DNA of 64,000 nucleotides from Tenrec ecaudatus (taxonomy: Eukaryota; Chordata; Mammalia; Afrosoricida; Tenrecidae): the NCBI RefSeq assembly GCF_050624435.1, contig NC_134539.1:123735525-123799524 (forward strand), written 5' to 3'. The notes under the pieces are model-generated. The model ran no database searches, had not been told where the DNA came from, and saw only the letters and a list, made by a program, of their open reading frames with translations. Of this stretch, positions 33,190 through 44,369 are shown piece after piece (position 1 is the first letter of the stretch; the number at the start of each line of letters is the position of its first letter). A program made the position numbers and the translations under genes.

Positions 33190-34450
33190 ATTAAAAACAT
33201 TTTATTGGGGCGCATCACACTCCATACATCTATCTATCCATTGTGATGATCACATTTGTACATTTGTTGCCATCGTCATTCTCAAGACATGTGATTTCTA
33301 CTTGAGCACTTGGTATCAGCACATTTTCCCCTCCCTCACGGACCCTTGATAGTTTATAAATTATTTTTTCATGTCTTAACACTGTCTGATGTCTCCCTTC
33401 ACCCACTTTTCTGTTGTCTCCCCCACGGAGGGGGCTATGTGTAGATCGTTGTGATTAGTTTCCCTTTTCTCCCCACCTTCCTCTTACCCTCCTGGTATGG
33501 CTACTGTCATTATTGGTCCTGAGGTGATAGCTGCCCTGGATTCCCTGTGTTTCTAGCTCTTATCTGTACAAGTGTACATGCTCTGGTCTAGTAAGATTTG
33601 CAAAGTAGAATTGGGGACATGATAGTGGGGGGAGGAAGCATTCAAGAACTACTAGAGGAAAACTTATGTTTCATCTGTGCTATGCTGCACCCTGACTGGC
33701 TCATCTCTTCCTCGTGGCCCTTCCGTAAGGGCGTGTCCAATTGTCTACAGATGTTTTGGGTGTTCACACTGCACTTCCCTCATTCACAATGATAAGATTT
33801 TTTGTTGTGGGTCTTTGATACCTGATCCCATCGACACCTCATGATCACACAGGCTGGTGTGCTTCTTCCATGTAGACTTTGTTGCCTCTCAGCTAGATGG
33901 CTGCTTGTTCACCTTCAAGCCTTTAAGACCTCAGGCACCATCTCTTTTGATAGTTGGGCACAATCAGGTGTCTTCACATTTGCTATGCACCCATTTTGTC
34001 TTCAGAAGGTGAGCATCATGGAATGCCAGTTTTTAATAGAACAGTGTTTTTGCATTGAGGGAGTACTTGAGTAGAGGCCCAATGTCCATCTGCTACCTTA
34101 ATACTAAACCTATAAATATATGCACATAGATCTATTTCCCCATTGTCATATATAAATATATTTGCATATGTACATGCCTGTATTTAGACCTCTATAAATG
34201 CCCTGTGCCTCCTGGTTCTTATCTCTATTTCTTTTTACTTTCCTCTTGCCCCACTATCATGCTCAGTCTTCATTTGGGTTTCAGTTATTCCTCTTGGTTA
34301 CATTGCCCTTGATCAAGCCCCAGCAGGCCTCCTACACCTTCCTCATCATTGATTTTGGATCACTTATTCCCTTGTCCCTGAGTTTGTTAACACCACTTCC
34401 TTTCCCCCCTGCCTCCCCCTTCCCCAGGCCCCCTGGAACCAATACCCACT
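33190..34450 (-). mobile_element. Poly(A)-tailed repeat, copy I
   Basis: acattttattggggcgcatc through gcatcatggaatgccagttt to gtttgttaacaccacttcct. Single 235-bp segment; 5'-truncated. Confidence 0.87.
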
Positions 34451-34820
34451 TCCTTTCCCTTCCCATCCCCCACGGCTTAAAATGTGTTTGCTCTTTAAAC
34501 ACTGGGAGTGCCGAAAAGGCAAACCTTTTAATCAGGAAAACAGTGTGATCGACCTCACTTAGATTGGCAAGAGTGGAAGGAGGAGGGCCAGGAGGAGGAA
34601 TATGTAGATCAGACCCAGGGCATTACAGAATGCATTCTGTGAGCAGTTGGGCCGAGATCACCTGGCAGTATTAATCCTAAAATTGGAGTGTGATAGCTTG
34701 TTTGGTCTGTTGTTCATTTGTGTCGCGGTGTACAAATACAGCCCCACTGGCGTTGTTCTCGAGGGACCCGCACCTTACAGTGGCCTTGTGCAGCAGGGGA
34801 ATTTCCTGCTCCAGAAGGGT

Positions 34821-34984
34821 CTCCTAGGTACCAGCTGAAGAGTTACGTGATCCATAAAAGTGCTTTCCTCAGGGTGGATTATACCTGTTACAACCCAGGC
34901 TTGCTGGCTTCTGGAGTTCCCAAATTGTGGGAACCTCAACTGCATAGTTTATAGCTACGGGGACTGTGTCCTCACCATCTCCTG
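34821..34984 (+). pseudogene. U1 snRNA pseudogene (full length, diverged)
   Basis: The region can be aligned from end to end with the two U1 genes at about the same 164-nt length. Clear blocks are gtgatcc, a cagggtg segment, ttcccaaattgtgggaacct, caactgcatagttt and ggggactgtgtc. The 5' end, U1A loop and Sm site are damaged. The 3' flank (a gttttgg run and agtctgacccata) still resembles the copy 1 flank (gttaaaaagcagactttaccata). That argues for an old duplicated locus, not an RNA-derived copy. Confidence 0.8.
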
Positions 34985-35124
34985 TCATGTTTTGGTTCCA
35001 GTAGTCTGACCCATACCTTGGCCGGGCGTGTGTGTGAACGCTGGACAAAGGAGATTTGGTGCACTTAAGTTACAGTGCTGGCAAGGAACCCTGAAAGTAC
35101 CACGGACTGCCAGGGGAGCCAACA

Positions 35125-36390
35125 AGTCCTACCCCACCCTCCCTCCACCCTCCCGGTACCACCACTCTCACCACTGGTCCTGAAGGGATCATCCGCCCTG
35201 GATTCCCTGTGTTTCCAGTTCCTATCTGTACCAGTGTACATCCTCTGGTCTAGCCAGACTTGTAAGCTAGAATTCGGATTGTGATAGTGGGGGAGGAGGA
35301 AGCATTTAAGAACTAGAGGAAAGTTGTAATTTTCATCGTTGCTACATCGCACCCTGACTGGCTCGGCTCCTCCCCAAGACCCTTCTGTAAGGGGATGTCC
35401 AGTGGCCTACAAATGGGCTTTGGGTCCCCACTCTGCACTTCCCCTCATTCACTATGGTAAGAATTTTTGTTCTGATGATGCGTGATCCCTTCGACACCTC
35501 ATTGTCACACAGGCTGGTGTGCTTCTTCCATGTGGGCTTTGTTGCTTCTGAGCTAGATGGCCACTTGTTTACCTTCAAGCCTTTAAGACCCCAGATGCTA
35601 TCTCTTTTGATAGCCGGGCACCATCAGCTTTCTTCACCACATTTGCTTATGCACCCGCCTTGTCTTTGGCGGTTGTGTCGGGAAGGTGAGCATCATAGAA
35701 TGCCAATTTAATAGAAGAAAGTATTCTTGCATTGAGGGAGTACTAGAGTGGAGGCCCAATATCCTTCTGCTACTAAATCTATAAATATATGCACATAGAT
35801 CTATTTCCCCATCCTCATATATACATTTGCATATGTACGTGTCTTTATCTAGACCTCTATAAATGCCCTTTGCCTCCCAGCTCTTTCCTCTATTTCCCTT
35901 GACTTTCCTCCTGTCCCGCTATCATGCTCAGTCCCCACAAGGGTTCCAGCAATTCCTCTTGGTTACATTACCCTTGATCACGCCCTACCAGGCCTCCCAC
36001 ACCCTCCTCACCACCGATGTGGGTCACTTGTTGTTCCCTTGTCCCTGGGTTTGTTAAAACCACTACCTTTCCCCCCACTTCCCCCTCTCCCATGTCCGCC
36101 CCCCCTGAACTGTTGGTCCCGCTGTTTTCTCCTCCATTTTGTTCATCCTGTCAATCTTATTTAGACAGACCTGCGGAGATAATAACATGCACAAAAACAA
36201 GACAGAGTAGAACCAAAAAACAATATACAACAAAACAACAACAACAAACCAATGACAAAAAACAAAACACAAGAAAGAAAAGCTTGTAGTTAGTTCAAGG
36301 ATCGTTTGTTGACTTTAGGAGTGTTTTCCAGTCCAGTCTGTTGGGGCACCACGCCCTGACCCCAAAGTCCACCTTCAGCATTCCCTGGGG
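35125..36390 (-). mobile_element. Poly(A)-tailed repeat, copy J (3' end missing)
   Basis: It begins inside the family at accctccctccaccctcccg and continues through gtgcttcttccatgtggg to gggcaccacgccctgacccc. It has a single 235-bp segment. The 3'-terminal 300 bp are absent, unlike most other copies, so it was cut by a later event. Confidence 0.85.
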
Positions 36391-36394
36391 ATTG

Positions 36395-38640
36395 GAATAC
36401 AAAAAAGACGGATGCGGCAGGCATTAGGCTGCTGAATTGCACTGGTCTCCACCATTTTTAATCGGAAAACAATTGGTTGATAATGCTGGGCTGACACGAT
36501 CAAGAGCATGCTCATTGTTGAGAGGTTGAAAACAGAGGATGGGGCTGCGCCCGGCCAGAGGAGGGCTGGGGCGGCACAGAGGCCCCTCCTGTCAGTCCCG
36601 AGTCTTTTGGTCGGTACCAAGATCAGAGGTTGGAGACAGAGATAGAATTTAGCCAGGATGCTGACCAACCCCAAATCAGTGGCAAGGAGGGTGTGAGAGG
36701 CCTGGTAGGACTTGATCAAGGGTAATGTAACTGAGAGAAATTACTGAAACCCAAATGAAGGCTGAGCATGATAGTGGGACAAGAGGAAAGGAAAAGGAAA
36801 TAGAGGCAAGAACTAGGCGACAAAGGGTATTTATAGAGGTCTAAAGACTGGAATGTACATATGTAAATATATTTATATAAGAGTGTAAGGAAACATCTAC
36901 GTGCATATATTTATAAGTTTAGTATTAAGGCAGCAGATGGACATTGGGCCTCCACTCAAGAACTTACTCAATGCAAGAACACATTATTCTATTAAATTGG
37001 CATTCCATGATGCGCACCTTGCTGAAAAGATTGCTGAAGACAAACTGAGTGCATAAGCAAATGTGGTGAAGAAAGCTGATGGTGCCCGGCTATCAAAAGA
37101 GATAGCATCTGGGGTCTTAAAGGCTTGAAGGTAAACAAGCGGTCATCTAGCTCAGAAGCAACAAAGCCCACATGGAAGAAGCACACCAGCCTGTCTGACC
37201 ATGAGGTGTCGAAGGGATCAGGTATCAAAGAACAAAAAATCATATTGTAAATGTGGGTGAGTGCAGATTGGAGACTCAAAGCCCATTGGTAGGCAACTGG
37301 ACACCCCCTTACTGAAGGGTTGTGGGGAGGAGATGAGCTAGTCAGGGTGCAGGGTAGCAACGATGAAACATATTTCCTCTAGTTCTTAAATGTTTCTTCC
37401 CCCCCCCCCCCACTATCATGATCCCAATTCTTCCTTACAAATCTGGCTAGACCAGAGGATGTACACTGGTACAGATAACAATTACAAAAACAGGGAATTC
37501 AGAACAGATGACTCCTTCAGGACCAGTCGTGAGAATGGTGATGCCTGGAGGGTGGAGGGAATGTGGGGTGGAAAGGGGGAACCAACTACAAGAATCTACG
37601 TATAGCCTCCTCCCTGGGGGATGGACGGCAGAGAAGAGGGCGGGGGGGGGGGAGATGTCAGACAGTGTAACAATGACAAAATAATAAAAATTTATGAATG
37701 ATGAAGGGTTCCTGAAGGAGCAGAGAGTGGGGAGGGAGGGGGAAATGAGCAGTCGATATTAAGGGCCCAAGTATAAGGCAAATGTTTTGAGAATGATGAT
37801 GGCAACAAATGTACATATGTGCTTTCACAATGGATGTATGTATGGATTGTGATGAGAATTGTACAAGCCCCCAATACAATGATTAAAAAAAAAAAAGAAT
37901 TTAGCCAGGAATGTGAAGTTGAGAAAGGCTTTATTAAGGCAGGGAAAGAACTCCCAGGAGGGAAGGGAGAGCAGAGAAGGACGCGGGCATCTTGACCCCC
38001 CCACCCCGAGCGGGTTCCGAGACCCAAGGGTTAGGTCAGGGAAGTGGAGACTGGCAGTGAGGCAGGGGGGCACATGCAGGGCTTGAGCCAGGACGTGTGT
38101 ACTGGTGAGGGGAAGGAGCCTTCTGGTGCTGCCGTGGTGTTGTACCTACTCTCCCTTCCCAGAAAGAACAACCCAAACCGCGGGCAAGTTCAAAAGAAAA
38201 AGTTTTATTTCCTGTGCAGGGACCGTCAGCCCTCTTTGAGAGGAGACTGAGTAGTGGCCTAATTTTCCACAGGGTTTTATACTTTTGCAATGTGCAGGTG
38301 TGCGAGCAAGCAGAGTACAGAAGCAGGATCTTGAGGTTAGCCAATCTTAGTTGAACAGTAACTGCTCTTAGTTCTTCCAAGCCCCTGAACCTACATTTCC
38401 TTCTGCGCAGCCCGCCTCTCTAATGTCAGCCGGTTTATTTCTAGTTTATAGCTAGTTCATTGACCGTTCACGATGGCTGCTGTCAGCTCAAAGTGGCTTC
38501 ACTCTCGTCAGGGCTGTTTAAGCTTTTCCTGGGGGGGGGGGGGGGAAGGGCTGCACAGTCCAGCAGGATATCTTTTGTGAGAGCAGGGGGAAGCTGCTGC
38601 ATGGTCCGGGCCCAGCCCAAACAATTGTCAAAAAGGACAT
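36395..38640 (-). mobile_element. LTR-like fossil region, split by poly(A) repeat K
   Basis: Reverse-oriented polyadenylation-type signals (gctttattaaggc at about 37930, gttttatttcctg at about 38203) within GC-rich, LTR-like text suggest one or two old retroviral LTRs. Part of this text resembles 46925-47290. No internal viral genes are seen. Poly(A) repeat K lies inside it. Family uncertain. Confidence 0.4.
36659..37895 (+). mobile_element. Poly(A)-tailed repeat, copy K, with target-site duplication
   Basis: It runs from atgctgaccaaccccaaatc to ccccaatacaatgatt plus A's. The 15-bp duplication agaatttagccagga flanks it (36644-36658 and 37896-37910). Single 235-bp segment. It split an LTR-like repeat. 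Confidence 0.93.
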
Positions 38641-38644
38641 TTCA

Positions 38645-41270
38645 AGATCTGTCTTGAAGTAATGTCTGTGAAAGGATTATATCTATCTGCCTTCAAGGAA
38701 ATCCAATTAATACAACTATTATTCAAATTTATGCACCAACCATAAAACCTAGTGATGAAGAAGTTGAAGAATTCTACCAATGTCGTCAGTCTGAACTGGA
38801 TCAAATACACAAAGTGCATTGATGACTATCGGTAATTGGAGTGCAAAAGTTGGAAACAGAGAGGAAGGGACAGACAGCAGTTGGAAAGTATGGTCTCGGT
38901 CAGAGAAATGAAGCTAGAGACCCAGGGATGGAATGTTACAAGACCAATGACGCGTTCATAGCAAATACCGTTTTTCAACAAGTGGCGACTGTACACGTGG
39001 ACTTCTCCAGATGGGATACACAGAAACCAGATTGACAACGTCTGTGGGAAGAGAATATGAAGAAGGTCAATATCAGCAGCTAAACCAGGCCAAGGACTGA
39101 CTGAAACAGACCATCAATGGCTCATGTGTAAGTTCACGTTGAAGGCGAAGAAAGTGAGAATCAAAATACGACCTTGAGCGTTTGAATAAATCTGACCTCA
39201 CGGGGCAAGAAGGCTTTATATTAGGGGAACACAAGAAAAGACAGACCGAAGTGTGGATGTCCGCAGAGACCGGACCGGCTCTGAATCGTAGAGCAGCTGA
39301 GGCAAATGGAAGAGATGCTGAAATCAAGAGCTGAACAGAAAATATCAAAAGAAGGCTTGAGAAGACAAAGTAATAACATAATGAAACGTGTCAAGAGACC
39401 TATAGGCAGAAAACTGAAAAAGGAAGAAGACAGCTTATCTTAAATGGGAAGAACTCAAGAAAATTCTCAAGTCTCGGGTTGCGGTAGTCAAAGATGCTAT
39501 GGGCAAAATGTTGAACGATGCAGAACGCACCCAAAGAGGATGGATGGAAAGAATACACAAGATCACTGTGCTAAAAAGAACCGGTTCAGGTAGCAGATGA
39601 GCAAGAACATTCAAACTGTACTGACAGCATTAGCCAAAACCACGGCTCCAGGAACTGACGGAACACCAATTGAAAAGTTTCAACAAGCTGATGAAGCACC
39701 GGAAGCACTTACTCATCTATGGCAGGAAACTTGGAAGACAGCTACCCATTCCAAAGAAAGGTGACCCAAAAGAGTGCTCAAATTAAAAAAAAAAAAACAC
39801 AATATAATTAACCATACATGCAAGTAAAATTTTGCTGATCATCCAACAATGGTTGCAACAGTCCATTGACAAGTTACAACAGTATAGTGACCAGAGGTTC
39901 AGGCTGGATTCAGAAGAGGACATGGAACAAAGGATGTTATTGCTGATGTCAGATGGATCTTGGCTAAAATCAGAGACTACCTCGATGAAACATACCACTT
40001 TCCTCTAGTTCTTTACTGCTTCTTCCCCCACCCCCACCCCCACTATCATGACCCCAATTCTGCCTTGCAAATCTGGCTAGCCCAGAGCATGTGCACTGGT
40101 ACAGATAAGGGCTGGAAACAGGGAATGCAGGACAGATAACCCCTCAGGACCAACATTGGGAGTACCCGTACCAGAGGTGGGTGGGGGGAATGTAGGGGGA
40201 CCAATCACAAGGATCTACATATAACCCCCTCCCAGGGGAATGGACAACAGAAAAGTGGGTGAAGGGAGACATCGGTCAGTGTAAGACATGAAAAAATAAA
40301 AAATTATCTAGGGTTCATGAGAGAGGAAGGGGAAAAAAGTAAGAAGCTGATACCAAGGGCTCAAGTAGAAAGAAAATGTTTTGAAAATGATGATGACAAC
40401 AAATGTACAAATGTGCTTGACACAATGGATGGATGGATTGTGATAAAGAGTTGTATGAGCCCCCAATAAAATGATTTTTTCCCAATAAAATGATTTTAAA
40501 AATAAAATCAGAGAATACCAAAAACATGTTTGTGCTTTATTACTTGGCAAAGGCACTCGACTGTATGGGTAGTAACGAACTGTGGATATGGGAAGCTTAG
40601 GAACTCCAGACCCTTCATTGTGCTCGTGCAGAACTTGTGCTTGGATCAAGGGGCAGTTGTGTGAGCAGAACCAGGGAATTCTGCGTGGTTTATATAATCT
40701 GGAGTGGGGTGTGTCAGGGTTCTGTCCTCGTACCATATGTGTCCAGTCTGTATGCTGAGCAAGTCATCAGAGAAGCTGGATGATACGGAGAAGAATGCAT
40801 CTGAATTGGGGGAAGGCTTATTAACAGTCTTTGATAAGCAAATGACACACCTCACTTGCTGAAAGGGAGGAGGACTGGAAGCACTTGCTGATGAAGATCG
40901 AGGCTTTTAGCCTTCAGTGTGGATTACGACTCAATGAAAAGATGGCCAAAATCCTCACAACTGGACCAATAGGCAGCATCAAGATAAATGGAGAAAAGTT
41001 TGAACTTGTCAAGAATTTAATCTTGCTTCAGTCGACAGTCACTGCTCATGGAAGCAGCAGTCACGAAACCAGAAGATGTGTTGAATTAGGTAAATCTGCT
41101 GCACCTGGCCTCTGTAGGGTAGTGAAAAGCAAGGATGTTATTTTGAGGACTAAGGCGCACCTGACTCAAGCCATGCTGTTTTCAATATGTCAAAGTTGGA
41201 CGTTGAATAAGGAAGAGGGAAGAATAGATGCAGTTAATGGTGCTGGGAAACAATATTGAAGGCCCCATAG
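38645..41270 (+). mobile_element. RTE LINE, long degraded copy, split by poly(A) repeat L
   Basis: Endonuclease text starts at about 38690 (NPINTTIIQIYAPTIKPSDE, VEEFYQC.., later YGLGQRNEA and TNDAFIANTVFQQ) and runs to about 39200 (YDLERLNKSDLTG-like). Reverse-transcriptase text follows at about 39600-40900. The C-terminus (HLLMKIEAFSLQCGLRLNEK, KILTTGPIGSIKINGEKFEL, LTQAMLFSICQSWTLNKEEG) lies at 40880-41230. Many frame breaks and deletions; clearly dead. Confidence 0.85.
39980..40502 (+). mobile_element. Poly(A)-tailed repeat, copy L, inside the RTE LINE
   Basis: It starts gatgaaacataccactttcc and ends with a doubled cccaataaaatgattt. The flanks taaaatcagaga(c/a)ta (39965-39979 and 40503-40517) form the target-site duplication with one mismatch. 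The host RTE frame resumes as KIREYQKHVCALLLGKGTRL-like text. Confidence 0.88.
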
Positions 41271-41318
41271 ACTGCTAAGGACAAACCAAGCTGTCATGGA
41301 AGAAGGATGGTCAGATAC

Positions 41319-41480
41319 AGCAGTGGTTCTCAACCTGATGCGGACTCGCAGCTGGATTGTCCAGGGCAGAGCTGCCCCTGAGTCCCCGAGACTGTGCTTC
41401 TCTGTGGGAGCAGAAAGCCTCCTCTGTGGCCCGTGGAGCGGCGCAGGCTCTCCAGATGCCGCCCCTGCAGTCAGCAGCCG
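41319..41480 (-). mobile_element. AfroSINE behind a hAT-end motif
   Basis: A hAT-type terminus, cagtggttctcaacctg (41319-41335), is followed by Afro text in reverse (gtccagggcagagctgcccc, tgagtccccgagactgtgct, gggagcagaaagcctcctct). The hAT piece is only the end of an element. Confidence 0.65.
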
Positions 41481-41483
41481 TTT

Positions 41484-41925
41484 GTAGCCAGCACGTGCAC
41501 GGCTCAGAAGAGCTGGAGGCACAGGGAGCCCAGGACAGAGGGCCCCTCAGGACCCACCGTGAGAGTGGCGATGCCAGGACAGGAGGGGAAGGGGAGATAA
41601 AGGGGGAACCGGTCACAATGACCTGCTGGTAACCCCCTCCCAGGGGGATGGACACCAGAAAGTGGTGGAGAGACAGCAGTCAGTGTAAGACATGAAAATA
41701 ACGATGTATAAATTATGAAGGGTTCAGCGGGGAAGGGGGAGCAGGGAGGGGGGGGAATGAGTTGCTGATGCCAAGGGCTCAAGTAGAAAGAAAGTGCTTT
41801 GAGAATGATGAGGGCAACAAACGTGCACACGTGCTTGACACATGGATGGATGGATGGATTGCGATAAGAGTTGAATGAGCCCCCAATAGAATGATTTTAC
41901 ATATATATATATATAAAATCACCAG
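41484..41925 (+). mobile_element. Poly(A)-tailed repeat, copy M
   Basis: gctggaggcacagggagccc through accccctcccagggggatgg to gagcccccaatagaatgatt, followed by an (at) run; 5'-truncated. Confidence 0.85.
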
Positions 41926-41929
41926 GACT

Positions 41930-42325
41930 CCTAGTATCAGTATAAAGCACAAATAACATGGCCCTGTATAATCAAGATGAATGAAAATTTCAATAAATCA
42001 GCATGTGAATATAAATCTAAGACCTGTACCTTTGTGGGGAAATGGTATTAAATGATAATGGAATTTTCCCGAGTCTTTTGAAGCCTCTTGTATGCAAAAA
42101 TAACCGGAAATACCATTTAGAACGACCATACACAAGTCCAGAGTGTAACAATGGTAATTACTTAACGGGCTTTTGGTTCACTTTAATTTTGTGTTTTGTA
42201 CTTTTCCGTATCCCCCCAGCTATCTTCAAGGGCCTTTTGCTTTTTTTTTCTTCTAAACACCATCGTCATAATTTAAAATAACCTCTGGAATATAAAATAA
42301 GGGGAAGCTTTTAGTACATTGTGCG
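41930..42325. other. TEX14 intron 1 stretch without a recognised feature
   Basis: AT-rich; nothing recognised. Confidence 0.45.
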
Positions 42326-42329
42326 GACG

Positions 42330-42700
42330 AAGGGAGTCTGAATCCACAGTTGCGTAGACAGTTGCTTTCGATTGGGCCCAGGGCGCGCGGGCTGCGGGGC
42401 AGAGAGGAAGACGCAACGTCTGGTAGCCCAGAGACCTGGAGGGCTCGCTGCCGTCCCTGGGCTGCCTCCCCCTCGGCCACCGCTTCCCAAGTCCAAGTGC
42501 CCCGCCCCGCAGCCCCGGGGAGCACGCCCCAGGCGGCTTCGGAGGCCTGTGGCACGGGCGCGGAGCGTAGCCACGTGACCTCATCCGGAAGCGCCCGCGG
42601 AAAGAGGAAGCGGATCCGCTGTGACGTCAGCCCGAGAGGCAGAGCTATGCAGATCAGCGGCGAGATGACTGCCGTTTCGGATGGTCTCTACAGGGCAGAA
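42330..42700. promoter_or_regulatory. CpG-island-like block upstream of U1 copy 2
   Basis: About 370 bp are strongly GC- and CpG-rich (for example cagggcgcgcgggctgcg and gggcgcggagcgtagccacg), with an ETS-like catccggaag and the CRE at 42622. The block ends at the U1 distal element. It could simply be the upstream part of the U1 enhancer or an additional unannotated promoter inside TEX14 intron 1. Copy 1 has no comparable island. Confidence 0.55.
42622..42654 (+). promoter_or_regulatory. U1 copy 2 distal sequence element
   Basis: The palindrome TGACGTCA (42622-42629) is followed by an octamer-like ATGCAGAT (42647-42654), about 210 bp upstream of the RNA start, the usual place of snRNA enhancers. 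Confidence 0.7.
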
Positions 42701-42797
42701 ATAACCTCGTTTCCAGCGAATACCCGGAGTAATGTGATTTACAGCATATAATAATTTATATGATCTCTAGTTAAGGGCCCAGCAAGTTCAGAAGTAA

Positions 42798-42819
42798 TTC
42801 ACCCTAACTCTAAAGTATG
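42798..42819 (+). promoter_or_regulatory. U1 copy 2 proximal sequence element
   Basis: tcaccctaactctaaagtat lies at about -61 to -42 and is an excellent match to the mammalian snRNA element TCACCNTNACNNNAAAG. This is the strongest promoter evidence that copy 2 is transcribed. Confidence 0.85.
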
Positions 42820-42859
42820 TTGAGCAAGGGGGTGCGTGAACAAGCGAGCCGAGCAACTC

Positions 42860-43023
42860 ATACTTACCTGGCAGGGGAGATACCATGATCACGAAGGTGG
42901 TTTTCCCAGGGCGAGGCTCACCCATTGCACTCCGGGTGTGCTGACCCCTGCGATTTCCCCAAATGTGGGAAACTCGACTGCATAATTTGTGGTAGTGGGG
43001 GACTGCGTTCGCGCTATCCCCTG
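42860..43023 (+). ncRNA. RNU1: U1 snRNA gene, copy 2
   Basis: A complete 164-nt U1 snRNA that reads identical to copy 1 at 31992, including the 5' splice-site pairing end, the 70K and U1A loops, the Sm site and the 3' stem-loop. Only short matching tags flank the two bodies (gcaactc before, gatcattcc after); beyond them the flanks diverge. The promoter is better than that of copy 1: an octamer-like distal element, a near-consensus proximal element and a 3' box are all correctly spaced. It lies in TEX14 intron 1, about 3.4 kb upstream of the first coding exon. Probably a functional gene. Confidence 0.97.
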
Positions 43024-43033
43024 ATCATTCCCG

Positions 43034-43047
43034 GTTCAAAAATAGAA
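43034..43047 (+). terminator. U1 copy 2 3' box
   Basis: gttcaaaaatagaa starts 11 bp past the RNA end and closely resembles the 3' box of human U1 genes (gtttcaaaagtaga). Confidence 0.75.
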
Positions 43048-43369
43048 TGTGTGTGCTTGCGGTTAGCGTAGTCTCACTTTTTTATCTCTAAGCGTTTAGG
43101 GAGTGTATATAGGATGTTTCTTTTTAGGATAGGAGAGTTTTTTGGCTGATGAAAAACTAGTTGTTTCTTTGCAGGAGCTTTTTCTAACCCGAGCGCAACG
43201 TACGGGCAAGTGGTCCTGCCAGAAGTAAAGCCTTAATGCCCAACCTACACCCTTGTTTCTGTGCCGGACTGCCACAGCATTCCTGAACTAAGTGGAACAA
43301 TTTGGGGCAGTAATTCGAAGGAAACGAGTTTGTTTTTTTGCCAGTCCATGTTACTTGTCCTTATTTCTC

Positions 43370-43500
43370 CAGCTCCACCACTGCAACACTGGATTCTGCT
43401 TCAGCTGTATTCAGTGTGTAACTTTCACATGCATATGAGATGCTCAAAAATTCCATGGCTTGTTTCAGGCACACCTTAGTTCTCAAAATGACCTTTCAAG
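43370..43500 (-). mobile_element. RTE LINE fragment
   Basis: aactttcacatgcatatgag, ttccatggcttgtttcaggc and acaccttagttctcaaaatg are RTE C-terminal text in reverse. A similar fragment lies downstream of U1 copy 1. Confidence 0.65.
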
Positions 43501-43829
43501 AGGTGTTGTGTATTGTATTTTCATGCTGACTTAACATGCACCGCTGCATGTATCGTTTAGGCTTTGTTCTCATTCTTAATGACCTGGAGGAGCAGTCAGT
43601 GGTTAACCACTGGTCTGGTCATAGAGTGAGACGAGTGCAATGTACCTTTGTCTCTTTCGATAGTAAAGTGTGATGCTTACATGCTATCTCCCAGTTATCA
43701 TGCTTGAACCACAGTGTCTCTCGGGTTTTGTCGAAGACCCTGCCCTTTTTTTATACTTCTTTAGTTTACCAGATACAATGTTCTTCTCCAGCATCTGGGG
43801 CCTCTGAACCTGTCCAAGGTGAAATTCCC

Positions 43830-44012
43830 AACCAAACCCACTGCCATTTAGTTCATGCTGACTCAGAACCCACTGTGCCGGTCCAAAGCTTTAACTGTTT
43901 ATGGGAGCAGAACCCCCAGTCTTCCTCCTGCCAGGTGCTGGTGGTTTCAGACTACAGACCATTAAGATCATCACAGCCCAACGTAGTAGCACCAGGGCTC
44001 CTAAAGTCATGT
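43830..44012 (-). mobile_element. AfroSINE
   Basis: cccactgccatttagttcat, gtttatgggagcagaacccc, ggtggtttcagactacagac and gtagcaccagggctcct, nearly full length. Confidence 0.85.
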
Positions 44013-44064
44013 TCCTTCACTGGCTGATAGTAAATCTCTGGTGAGGGCTTTATTCTGTGATTCT

Positions 44065-44205
44065 ATCAAGGCCTTGTAGTGTGGTGTGTCATGCATTGAG
44101 CTATGAAGTTCTAACTCACACCTTGGGGAGGAAAATGAGGCTATCTCCTAGTAAAGCCGTGGATTTCCAAAGGGGCAGTTCTGCTCTGTTCTAAGGTCTG
44201 TCTCT
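44065..44205 (+). mobile_element. AfroSINE (partial)
   Basis: gtgtggtgtgtcatgcattg, aaaatgaggctatctcctag and aaggggcagttctgctctgt. Confidence 0.75.
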
Positions 44206-44252
44206 TAAGTCTATAAAAGATCAAACGAGGCATCCCAATAGATAACTCTTAA

Positions 44253-44366
44253 CTCTACAGGAGTAGAAATCCTCATCGTTCTTCTAGGGGGGGCCTGGTA
44301 GATTGGAGCCACTGACCTTGTGGTTAGCAGCCGAACACGCAATCCACTATGCCGCCAGAGCCCCTC
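44253..44366 (-). mobile_element. AfroSINE 5' half
   Basis: ctacaggagtagaaatcctc, ccactgaccttgtggttagc and ctatgccgccagagcccc, facing the preceding AfroSINE. Confidence 0.8.
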
Positions 44367-44369
44367 TAG

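Noticed and set aside
40885-41259. 124-codon frame, considered as a host gene
   Set aside because: It is the C-terminal part of an RTE LINE protein.
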